DNA from: Fimbriimonadaceae bacterium
Lineage (GTDB): Bacteria; Armatimonadota; Fimbriimonadia; Fimbriimonadales; Fimbriimonadaceae
Assembly (NCBI GenBank): GCA_020851885.1
Contig: JADZBW010000086.1
Location: 1 to 7,062, forward strand
Length of the DNA: 7,062 bases
Direction: 5' to 3'
The position numbers were made by a program, and so were the translations under genes. Under the pieces are notes generated by a model. That model was not told where the DNA came from. It did not search any database and worked only from the letters and a program-made list of their open reading frames with translations. Positions 1-6,027 of the stretch are shown in pieces (within the stretch, counting starts at the first letter, position 1; each line of letters opens with the position of its first letter).

Positions 1-1240
1 GATCGTAGGGATAACCTTCGCCAGGAGGCGATTCCTCGCTGCCAACAATATAGTCGGCGTGGTCCTTCACCTCATGGGCCACCTCCATCATCTGCATGAG
101 GCTGGCGTCCCAAGCGAGAATGTCGAAATGGTTGCTGCCAAGGGCTTGGGCCAATTCCCATGTCTGGATGGCATTGCCGGTTTGATCGTCGTAGCTCACC
201 GCACGGGTTGGATAGTCGTGACCGGGACCTCGGCGCCAACCATTGCCATGATTCCAAATAACCAAGACGTAACGCTGGGCAGGATAGAAGGTCTTGCCCC
301 AGTTGATGAAGTCCAGCAGGGTGTTCTTGTCACCCATGTCGACATTGAGCCCCATGTTCTGGATGAGCTCCGAAGCGATGCTATTCGAGTTGTCCGACTT
401 CGCAAGATACCGACGCGTGCCATTGAACGAGGAGCCACCGAAGAGATCGGTGGATTGCTTCCACTGGACGACGAATCGGACATCGGAATTGCCCGCCACC
501 TTCTCGATCTGGTTCATGTTCAGGTCGCTGAACTGATAGAGGTCATTCGCGGCGTTCATGTAAACGAGGACCGTCCACTTCGAGGTGGTGGGGTTGTTCG
601 CCTCGATCGTCAGAGTCGCCCCCCCCTGCAGGGAGGTCGGGACATGAGTTGCCACGACGGTGCCGTTGCCGACCGACGTCCCTTGCACGAACCCATCGGG
701 ACTCACCGTCGCGACTCCACCGAACGTTTGCCAAGTGAAGCTCCCCGGGGCAACGAACGTTGCTTTGCCGGCGGCATTATAGGCGGCGGCATAGAACTGC
801 CGACCCAATCCTGCCTTGAAGAGTGCCGACGTAGGAGTGACTTTGACCGTCGCGGGATCGGTACCCACCGCCGCTCGATAGGAGGTCGTGCCGTTGATGG
901 TGATCAACTCTTCGATGATCCCAACGATGCTGCCACCAAGGTCGCGACTCGAAAAGAGCTCGACCTTGACCCGATAGACGCCCTTGGACAAGTTCTGGAT
1001 CGGGGCTGGTTGCTCCCCGGCGACGTCACGGTTGATCGCCACCGTTTGGACCAGCGAGTCATTTGCGTTGTAAAGGCTCCATTTCTGGGAATTGCCGCTG
1101 ATCGGATTGCCGTAATTGGTCCAATCGGCAATGGCGTTGAAGGTGATTCGCCCTCCGCCTCCACCACCGCCGCCGCAACCGACGAGAATACTGACAAGGA
1201 AGCCTGCAAGAAAAGAAAGAATGCCTAATCGCTTAATCAT
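1..1240 (-). CDS. Clostripain-like (C11 family) lipoprotein, 3' end outside window; nucleophile position is Ser
   Basis: The reading frame runs from ATG at 1240 down through position 2 with no stop, so 413 N-terminal residues are visible and the C-terminus lies outside the window. Residues 1-22 form a lipoprotein signal peptide: K3-R4, a hydrophobic core, then a lipobox Leu-Val-Gly-Cys with Cys22. Eight consecutive glycines (23-30) follow as a linker, so the protein is probably membrane-anchored and faces the periplasm or cell surface. Residues about 31-130 are beta-rich and unassigned, and about 132-215 resemble a bacterial Ig-like (BIG2-type) domain. From about 220 (WTVLVYMNAANDL) the protein matches peptidase family C11. 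The catalytic His is seen in WNHGNGW (His331). The usual DAC nucleophile motif reads DASLM (D378, A379, S380), followed by GSEESPPGEGYPY. C11 enzymes use a Cys/His dyad and cleave after Arg or Lys, so S380 raises the possibility of an inactive or altered enzyme. The Shine-Dalgarno is weak (GGAAACGG). Family assignment is firm; activity is uncertain. Confidence 0.85.
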   Translation of the reverse strand, partial: MIKRLGILSFLAGFLVSILVGCGGGGGGGGRITFNAIADWTNYGNPISGNSQKWSLYNANDSLVQTVAINRDVAGEQPAPIQNLSKGVYRVKVELFSSRDLGGSIVGIIEELITINGTTSYRAAVGTDPATVKVTPTSALFKAGLGRQFYAAAYNAAGKATFVAPGSFTWQTFGGVATVSPDGFVQGTSVGNGTVVATHVPTSLQGGATLTIEANNPTTSKWTVLVYMNAANDLYQFSDLNMNQIEKVAGNSDVRFVVQWKQSTDLFGGSSFNGTRRYLAKSDNSNSIASELIQNMGLNVDMGDKNTLLDFINWGKTFYPAQRYVLVIWNHGNGWRRGPGHDYPTRAVSYDDQTGNAIQTWELAQALGSNHFDILAWDASLMQMMEVAHEVKDHADYIVGSEESPPGEGYPYD

Positions 1241-1331
1241 AAACGCCGTTTCCAAATGCCCTGTTATTAGTGTTTGGTTCGCACCAGTATGGCTCACGCG
1301 TAGGTTCAACTGAACCGAGAATCTCAGTGTA
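1241..1331. promoter_or_regulatory. Divergent intergenic spacer with palindrome (candidate operator)
   Basis: This 91-bp spacer must hold the promoters of both the minus-strand C11 lipoprotein gene and the plus-strand GGDEF gene. It contains a perfect two-arm inverted repeat at 1303-1316, GGTTCA-AC-TGAACC, whose right arm ends 15 nt before the GTG start of the GGDEF gene. A transcription factor bound there could affect both genes, but this is inference from symmetry alone. No good -35/-10 pair is evident on either strand. TTGAAC is read on the minus strand at 1308 to 1303, but its nearest -10-like hexamer is too close. Confidence 0.3.
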
Positions 1332-3254
1332 GTGCCCGACGACTCCGTCTCTCAGTTATTGACTCTCCTTGGAGAGCTTGGAGTTCGGACGATCGAAGAT
1401 CGACCGAACGACGGAAAAATGGGCTTTCCCGTAACCGTACCCCTTGCCGACGGGCAATCGCTCGTCCTCGATCTGCCTACGCCGGGGCCCTTGAGCAACT
1501 TGGATCCTTCCCAACTCGGGGTAGCCATCATCGATTCCGACGGCCACGTTCTTCGAACATGGGGATTGGCGAATCGCCTCACTCTCTTTCGGTCGCATCA
1601 GTCCCTACTGGATTCTCCCATTGGCAATTTGCTGGAAACGGCCTATGAGGGCTCCCACGGGACGCTTTATCTGGACGGCTACCGCTACTTCTGTGCGGGG
1701 GTTGCCAATGACGAAGAGACCGATGCCTTCCTATTGGTGATCAATGCCCAGGAGGAACAGCACGCTCGCCGTCAGGCCCGCAAGAGTTGGCGTATTGCCA
1801 ACGTGATGAAGCGCTTGGGAAAGGTCTTGACGATGAACCAGCAGGTTCAAGCGATCGCGGTGGCAGCGGCCCACGAAGTCGCTTCGGCAACGGAATTGGC
1901 GGCCGTTCTGGTTTGGACGGTCGATCAGGCGGACAACTGTCTGCGGCTCGCGGCAAGCGTAGGGGCCAATCGAGCAGGTACCAACATCCTTAGCAAGCTC
2001 GCCATCGAAGGTGGATCCTCTTGCGTCGCAGAGCTTGTCGCGACCACGCGATCGGCATTCTTCACTGGCGATGTCGACGACCACGTGATGACCTGTGAAC
2101 TCGAAGCGAAGTTCTGCTACTTGCGTCCTGGTGCAGCAAGCGTGCATCCATTGGTCATTTCAGACCGGCTCCTTGGCGTCCTGGAACTCATCGGAAGGGA
2201 GGAAGATCCTCAATTCGCCGAGAATCAGGAGCTTTTTCAGACGATCGCCGAGCACTTTGCCCTCGCCCTCAATGCGGCGATCATGTTCGAGGATTTCGAG
2301 AAGCTGGCGACTCATGATGCCCTTACCGGCATCGCCAACCATCGGTACCTTCAAGAGTTCCTCCACCAGCGAGTGCTCGAGGCGGCGAGGACGGGGCAGG
2401 AGTTGGGAGTGATCATGATCGACGTGGATCACTTCCGGAGTTTCAACGAGGAAGAGGGCCATGACGCCGGTGATGAAGTGCTCCGATTGGTCGCCGATGC
2501 CATCAAGATCTGCGTGAGACCCTACGACTTGGCGGCTCGCTATGGTGGAGAGGAATTCACCGTCGTGATGCCCGGAAGTTCGGAACAAACGACTCACGCC
2601 GTCGCGGAGCGAATCCGTCATCGCGTGGAATCCCTCTCCTACTTGACCCGCTCCGGACGGGAACGCCACGTGACGGTCAGCCTTGGCATGGCCAGCTATC
2701 CCAATGGCGGAGTCGATGCGGGGGACTTGCTCAAAGCCGCCGACGTCGCACTTTTTGAAGCAAAACGAACGGGTCGGAATAAGGCCGTGGCATTCAACGG
2801 ACAGATTGCGTTCGATGGCCGGCGCGACGATCTGAATCTGCCCGCGATCATGGCATGGCTGCCAGACCGAGACCGAGAAGCCAGCGAAACCTTGTACTCG
2901 CTCTGCCTTCACGACGTGGTTTCCCTTTCGACGCAATTGAACCTGACGGCCATGCAGACCGCCATCCTCCAGGCATTGGTCCGGGTCATGCCGACCGTTC
3001 GAAGGATTCGAAAGAAGGACCCGGAAATGTTGGAGAGAATGCTGGCTGCCGATGAGTTTCGCCTTCTGCTGCCGAGTCTGAACGCTTACGAAGACCGCTA
3101 CGATCAGCATGGAAACCGTATTCCCTTGCTTGCCCGGGCCCTCCAGGCGATCTTGGCGGTCGTCGAAGGTCAAGGCAAACCGTTCGTCGACGATCCGGAC
3201 CGATTCGACCCAGAAATCATGGCGTTGGTCCTGAATCGCAAGCGTGCGGCTTGA
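1332..3254 (+). CDS. Diguanylate cyclase: PAS-like, GAF and GGDEF domains with degenerate HD-GYP-like tail
   Basis: This 640-residue soluble protein should make cyclic di-GMP from two GTP. There is no signal peptide or membrane segment. Residues about 60-140 look PAS-like (GVAIIDSDG) but are divergent. About 165-315 is a GAF sensor domain, ending in a helix that leads into the cyclase. The GGDEF domain spans about 322-485: HDALTGIANHRYL (from H328), metal-binding DVDHF (D364), FNEEEGHDAGDEVL, active-site GGEEF (405-409), then SLGMASYP and AKRTGRNK. An RxxD inhibitory site (R396-D399) lies five residues before GGEEF, the standard I-site spacing, so product inhibition is expected. Residues about 500-640 resemble an HD-GYP domain without its metal ligands. 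The GTG start at 1332 is preceded by an in-frame TGA at 1311, and the next in-frame ATG is codon 30. The Shine-Dalgarno is poor (GAGA at 1317-1320). The ligand of the sensor domains cannot be told from sequence. Confidence 0.9.
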   Translation: MPDDSVSQLLTLLGELGVRTIEDRPNDGKMGFPVTVPLADGQSLVLDLPTPGPLSNLDPSQLGVAIIDSDGHVLRTWGLANRLTLFRSHQSLLDSPIGNLLETAYEGSHGTLYLDGYRYFCAGVANDEETDAFLLVINAQEEQHARRQARKSWRIANVMKRLGKVLTMNQQVQAIAVAAAHEVASATELAAVLVWTVDQADNCLRLAASVGANRAGTNILSKLAIEGGSSCVAELVATTRSAFFTGDVDDHVMTCELEAKFCYLRPGAASVHPLVISDRLLGVLELIGREEDPQFAENQELFQTIAEHFALALNAAIMFEDFEKLATHDALTGIANHRYLQEFLHQRVLEAARTGQELGVIMIDVDHFRSFNEEEGHDAGDEVLRLVADAIKICVRPYDLAARYGGEEFTVVMPGSSEQTTHAVAERIRHRVESLSYLTRSGRERHVTVSLGMASYPNGGVDAGDLLKAADVALFEAKRTGRNKAVAFNGQIAFDGRRDDLNLPAIMAWLPDRDREASETLYSLCLHDVVSLSTQLNLTAMQTAILQALVRVMPTVRRIRKKDPEMLERMLAADEFRLLLPSLNAYEDRYDQHGNRIPLLARALQAILAVVEGQGKPFVDDPDRFDPEIMALVLNRKRAA

Positions 3255-3280
3255 CCTCGCGTCGACAGATGTGCCATCAT
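3251..3280 (+). promoter_or_regulatory. Candidate sigma70-type promoter of rplU-rpmA
   Basis: TTGACC (3251-3256, five of six matches to TTGACA) is followed after 18 bp by CATCAT (3275-3280, four of six matches to TATAAT). It lies directly before rplU and would give a 5' leader of about 30 nt. The -35 hexamer overlaps the TGA stop codon of the GGDEF gene. The match is moderate and rests on consensus alone. Confidence 0.4.
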
Positions 3281-3305
3281 TTCGAGTTGCGTCTGGGAAG
3301 ACGTT

Positions 3306-3309
3306 GGAG
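3306..3309 (+). promoter_or_regulatory. Ribosome binding site of rplU
   Basis: GGAG is placed 8 nt before the ATG at 3318. It is the clearest Shine-Dalgarno match in the window and fixes the rplU start. Confidence 0.7.
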
Positions 3310-3317
3310 ACCGATTT

Positions 3318-3635
3318 ATGTACGCGATTGTGAAGACGGGCGGAAAGCAGTTTAAGGCCGCCAAAGATGAAGTGCTCATCATTGAAAAGCTCGAGGGCGA
3401 ACCCGGAACGAAGGTGACTCTGGATGAAGTCGTCCTCATCGCCGATGGCGCGAAAGTCAAGGTCGGTTCTCCGCTGGTGAAGGGCGCCAAAGTCACGGGC
3501 GAGATCGTCCGCCAGTGCAAGGGTCCGAAGGTAAACGCTTTTAACTATAAGCCGAAGAAGAATGAGCGAAAGCGCTGGGGACATCGCCAGCCGCAGACCC
3601 ATCTTCGCGTAACGGCGATCGAGGCAGGTAACTAA
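3318..3635 (+). CDS. rplU: 50S ribosomal protein bL21
   Basis: This 105-residue protein is full length for bL21, which binds 23S rRNA in the large ribosomal subunit. The family N-terminus MYAIVKTGGKQFK is present. The basic C-terminal signature is also intact (VNAFNYKPKKNERKRWGHRQPQT, split here as VNAFNYKPKK, then NERKRWGHRQPQT), followed by a short closing strand. The start is set by GGAG 8 nt upstream and by the conserved first residues. It is followed after only 4 nt by rpmA, the usual partner, so the two are co-transcribed. It is preceded by a plausible promoter overlapping the stop codon of the GGDEF gene. Nothing in the protein is unusual. Confidence 0.98.
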   Translation: MYAIVKTGGKQFKAAKDEVLIIEKLEGEPGTKVTLDEVVLIADGAKVKVGSPLVKGAKVTGEIVRQCKGPKVNAFNYKPKKNERKRWGHRQPQTHLRVTAIEAGN

Positions 3636-3639
3636 GCAG

Positions 3640-3897
3640 ATGGCACATAAGAAGGGTCAAGGTTCATCCCGTAACGGTCGAGATTCCAAGCCGAAGTTCC
3701 TCGGGGTGAAGAAGTATGGCGGCGAAGTCGTCAAGCCAGGCAACATCATCGTCCGACAGCGCGGCACGCAGTTCCACAAGGGCGTCGGCGTCGGTATGGG
3801 CAACGATCATACGATCTATGCATTGATCGACGGTCAAGTGAAGTTCGAGGGTCCTAAGGACAAGCGGCGCATCAGCGTCTATTCCGCCCAGGCTTAG
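3640..3897 (+). CDS. rpmA: 50S ribosomal protein bL27
   Basis: This 85-residue protein matches bL27, whose N-terminal tail reaches towards the peptidyl transferase centre. It begins MAHKKGQGSSRNGRDS, then has KFLGVKKYGGE, GNIIVRQRGT, GNDHTIYAL and GQVKFEG, all family hallmarks. There is no Firmicutes-style N-terminal extension before MAHKK, so no cleavage by the Prp protease is expected. The gap to rplU is 4 nt, and the only SD-like bases are AGG at 3626-3628 inside the rplU end, so translation may be coupled to rplU. A strong terminator follows 23 nt after the stop codon. The obg GTPase gene that often follows rpmA is not here. Confidence 0.98.
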   Translation: MAHKKGQGSSRNGRDSKPKFLGVKKYGGEVVKPGNIIVRQRGTQFHKGVGVGMGNDHTIYALIDGQVKFEGPKDKRRISVYSAQA

Positions 3898-3920
3898 TTG
3901 CAAATCCCTAAACGATCTTG

Positions 3921-3950
3921 AGCCGGATGTCGAACGACATCCGGCTTTTT
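3921..3950 (+). terminator. Intrinsic terminator after rpmA
   Basis: A perfect inverted repeat with 12-bp arms, AGCCGGATGTCG and CGACATCCGGCT, is separated by AA and runs straight into a T tract (3946-3950, then CATTTT). In practice the innermost pairs open to form the loop. The T tract serves the plus strand. Read from the minus strand, the same hairpin sits downstream of kdsD but is followed by CAAGATCG, so it would be a poor U-dependent terminator for that operon. Confidence 0.93.
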
Positions 3951-3981
3951 CATTTTCGAGATTGCGCTTTGCACGTGGCGG

Positions 3982-4944
3982 CTAGAGAATCCCGCTGCGC
4001 AGCAGATCCTTCAGAACCAGCAGCCCGACCAGCCTCTCTTCATCCACGACCGGAAGTTCGCCAATCTTCACGGGGAAGTTCTGAAATACCTCCAGAGCCT
4101 CGACCGCCAACAGTTCCGGCGAAATCGTCGAGGGATTTGAATTCATCAGGTCCTCGACGGGGGCGGCAAGGGGATCGGTGTGATTCAACAAGTGCTTGCG
4201 GAGGTCGCTCTCGCTGATGAGACCGGCCAATTGGCCGTCCGCCGAAACAATACAGGCGGCGCCGACGGCCGAAGCGGTCATGGCACGGATGACGTCGGTT
4301 GTCGTCACTCCCGGCGCCACCACGGCGATATCGCTTGCGGGTCGCATCACGTCGCCGACGGTCAGGAGAAGCCGCTTGCCTAGCGCCCCGCTGGGGTGGA
4401 ATCGGGCAAAATCCTCGCGCGAGAAGCCACGACGATGCATCGTCGCAATGGCAAGGGCATCGCTAAGGGCCAACATCGCGGTGGTAGAAGTGGTTGGGGC
4501 CAGGTTGTTTGGACAGGCCTCTTCTTCAACGTGGGTGTTCAAGCAAAGATCCGCCTGTCGGCCAGCGCTTGAATTGGGCCGTCCGGTGATGAGGATCGAC
4601 CGGGCGCCTTGAGCGCGAATGGATGGGAATAGTCGGACGATCTCATCGGTCTCGCCGCTGTGCGAATAGAGGATGACGATGTCTCCGGTGGTAACCATCC
4701 CGAGGTCGCCATGGACGGCCTCGCTGGCATGAAGGAACAGTGAAGGTGTCCCGGTGCTGCTCAAGGTTCCTGCGGTTTTGCGGGCGATATGGCCGGACTT
4801 GCCAACTCCGCAAGTGATCACCCTGCCCTTGCACGCCATCAACCACTGTACGGCGATCTCAAATTCAGGTCCGAGATTTTCGGCCAGGAGGCGGATCGCT
4901 TCTGCCTCCTGGAGTAGCGCCTGTACACCGACCTCCCGACTCAC
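3982..4944 (-). CDS. kdsD: D-arabinose-5-phosphate isomerase (KdsD/KpsF/GutQ family)
   Basis: It converts D-ribulose 5-phosphate to D-arabinose 5-phosphate, the first committed step to Kdo in LPS, in the cytoplasm. The 320 residues comprise a SIS domain (about 30-185) and two CBS domains (about 200-255 and 265-320), which is the family architecture and length. Motifs seen are GVGKSGHIARKTAGTLSSTG, HASEAVHGDLGM, SHSGETDE, ACPNNLAPTTSTT and FHPSGALGKRLL. The four residues reported as essential in E. coli KdsD (K59, E111, E152, H193) align at a constant offset of ten to K49, E101, E142 and H183. I chose GTG at 4944 because it overlaps the arginase stop as GTGA and gives the usual length; an ATG at 4986 would add 14 residues lying inside arginase. 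GGGGG at 4953-4949 may act as a Shine-Dalgarno. GutQ or KpsF paralogues cannot be excluded from sequence alone. Confidence 0.93.
   Translation of the reverse strand: MSREVGVQALLQEAEAIRLLAENLGPEFEIAVQWLMACKGRVITCGVGKSGHIARKTAGTLSSTGTPSLFLHASEAVHGDLGMVTTGDIVILYSHSGETDEIVRLFPSIRAQGARSILITGRPNSSAGRQADLCLNTHVEEEACPNNLAPTTSTTAMLALSDALAIATMHRRGFSREDFARFHPSGALGKRLLLTVGDVMRPASDIAVVAPGVTTTDVIRAMTASAVGAACIVSADGQLAGLISESDLRKHLLNHTDPLAAPVEDLMNSNPSTISPELLAVEALEVFQNFPVKIGELPVVDEERLVGLLVLKDLLRSGIL
4941..4944 (-). other. GTGA stop/start overlap between arginase and kdsD
   Basis: Read on the minus strand, the four bases GTGA contain the GTG start of kdsD and the TGA stop of the arginase gene. This arrangement is typical of translationally coupled genes and decides the kdsD start. 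Confidence 0.75.
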
Positions 4945-5891
4945 TTGACCCCCATAATCGTCTTGCCAAACAGAGATCCAACCCACTCGACCGCCATTTT
5001 CGCGGTCTCGTTATTGGTGTCGAATAGCGGATTCGTCTCTACGAGGTCCAAGCCCACCAAGTCATAGGGACAGTCCGGAGCATCGAGATATTCCCGCAAA
5101 AGCTCCGCAAGCATGTGACCCTCGCGATAGGTAAGGCCACCGCGTACCGCCGTGCCGGTTCCGGGAGCAAGGATCGGGTCCAAGACATCCACATCGAACG
5201 AGATCCAGAGATTCTTGATTCCGGTGTTTCGCATCCACTTGTCGAACCAAGCCACCGTTTCCACGACGCCATGGCGGTCCACATCATGCATCGAAATGGC
5301 CAGATCGCCAGGCGTTCGACGGATCAAATCGCGCTCACCGGGATCGACGTCTCGCAATCCGTACCAGGAGGTTGCTTCTGGACGGAGACGCTTCCCTGGC
5401 ACGACTTCTTTCAGGAGCTTGCTCCATTGGATGTCTTCGACGCCACCGAGGCCGCTGGGGAGTCCCTGAAGGGCCGCAATGGGCATTCCATGAAGATTGC
5501 CGGTACTGCTTGTCGCGGGGGTATTGGCATCGGCATGGGCATCGATCCACAAAAGGGCCAGATGGCCGTCGAAGTGCTCGAGGGCAGCCGAAACCGATCC
5601 CAAGCTGAGGTCATGCTCCCCGCCAAGGACCAACGGGATACGATTGGCTTGGAATGCGGTCTTCACGCGCGCTTTCAATTCCTTGACGCACCCAAGGAGC
5701 GGGTCGAAGTTGCGCAACCCCGCTTGGTTTTGGCATTCGACTCCGGTGGCGAGATCTCCTTGATCGTGGACGTCCACATGGAGCGCCTCTAAGGTCGGGA
5801 TCAGTCCCGCCAGGCGCAGTGCAGCGGGGCCAAGGCGGCTGCCTAGCCGCTTCCCGCACAAGTCGAATGGCACCCCGATGACGTCGATCAC
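4941..5891 (-). CDS. rocF: Arginase (ureohydrolase superfamily)
   Basis: It hydrolyses L-arginine to L-ornithine and urea using two Mn ions. With the GTG start at 5891 it has 316 residues, near the family's usual length of about 300. It begins IDVIGVPFDLCGKRLGSRLGP, as arginases do. All six metal ligands are present: H93 in GGEHD, D117, H119 and D121 in DAHAD, and D233 and D235 in SFDVDVLDP. The run NTPATSSTGNLHGMP, with H134, and VETNP, with E285, is arginase-like rather than agmatinase-like. Agmatinase or another ureohydrolase remains possible but less likely. An in-frame ATG at 6029 would add 46 residues that do not resemble the family and would collide with the pdxT start, so I prefer GTG 5891. 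That codon lies 8 nt after TACACT and has no Shine-Dalgarno. It overlaps kdsD downstream by 4 nt, so the two probably share an mRNA. Confidence 0.88.
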   Translation of the reverse strand: MIDVIGVPFDLCGKRLGSRLGPAALRLAGLIPTLEALHVDVHDQGDLATGVECQNQAGLRNFDPLLGCVKELKARVKTAFQANRIPLVLGGEHDLSLGSVSAALEHFDGHLALLWIDAHADANTPATSSTGNLHGMPIAALQGLPSGLGGVEDIQWSKLLKEVVPGKRLRPEATSWYGLRDVDPGERDLIRRTPGDLAISMHDVDRHGVVETVAWFDKWMRNTGIKNLWISFDVDVLDPILAPGTGTAVRGGLTYREGHMLAELLREYLDAPDCPYDLVGLDLVETNPLFDTNNETAKMAVEWVGSLFGKTIMGVK

Positions 5892-5899
5892 GGTTGGAG

Positions 5900-5905
5900 A
5901 GTGTA
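5900..5905 (-). promoter_or_regulatory. -10-like hexamer, candidate leaderless promoter of arginase
   Basis: TACACT on the minus strand ends 8 nt before the GTG chosen for arginase, so transcription starting at normal distance would begin at or next to the start codon. No purine-rich Shine-Dalgarno lies between them (the spacer is CTCCAACC). I see no matching -35 element. The pdxT start on the other strand has the same GTACACTC octamer. Confidence 0.35.
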
Positions 5906-5988
5906 CCGGGAGGGAGAATTTGGGAGTTTCCTGCCACGAGTCCTTCGCCTCAAGCCAATGTGATTGACCCAGTACAGTGGCCTCAGGA

Positions 5989-6003
5989 TGGGTTCCGAAC
6001 CCA
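5989..6003. promoter_or_regulatory. Palindrome upstream of pdxT (candidate operator)
   Basis: TGGGTTC-C-GAACCCA is a perfect 15-nt palindrome with 7-bp arms around one central base. It sits 11 nt before the pdxT -10-like hexamer, where the -35 region would be, in the 136-bp spacer between arginase and pdxT. Its size and place suit a repressor or activator site. It lacks a T tract and is not a terminator. Which protein would bind it is unknown. Confidence 0.35.
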
Positions 6004-6014
6004 CCATGCCCAAG

Positions 6015-6020
6015 TACACT
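6015..6020 (+). promoter_or_regulatory. -10-like hexamer, candidate leaderless promoter of pdxT
   Basis: TACACT ends 7 nt before the pdxT ATG at 6028. The intervening CCATTCC has no Shine-Dalgarno character, so the transcript may begin at the ATG. There is no good -35 at the standard distance. Confidence 0.35.
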
Positions 6021-6027
6021 CCATTCC

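Noticed and set aside
59..1228. A 389-codon plus-strand open frame
   Set aside because: It lies antisense to the C11 lipoprotein gene, which has a signal peptide, recognisable domains and conserved motifs; the plus-strand product shows none.
1303..1316. A LexA (SOS) box
   Set aside because: The Gram-positive-type LexA box has GAAC then GTTC around four bases; here the order is GTTC then GAAC, so the symmetry is reversed.
2160..3602. A 480-codon minus-strand open frame
   Set aside because: It runs antisense across two real genes (GGDEF and rplU) and their spacer, and its product has no recognisable domain; it is a by-product of GC-rich codon use.
3918..4217. A 99-codon plus-strand open frame
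   Set aside because: It starts within the rpmA terminator and overlaps the 3' end of kdsD antisense; the Pro/Arg/Ser-rich product is typical of a spurious frame.
4945..4986. An ATG at 4986 as the kdsD start
   Set aside because: It adds 14 residues coded inside arginase and not typical of the family; GTG 4944 overlaps the stop codon and gives family length.
5115..5792. A 225-codon plus-strand open frame
   Set aside because: It is antisense to arginase, whose metal ligands are all present in the minus frame.
5964..5969. TTGACC as a -35 element for pdxT
   Set aside because: At 17-18 bp downstream there is only GATGGG/ATGGGT, which is not -10-like, and the TACACT candidate is about 45 bp away.
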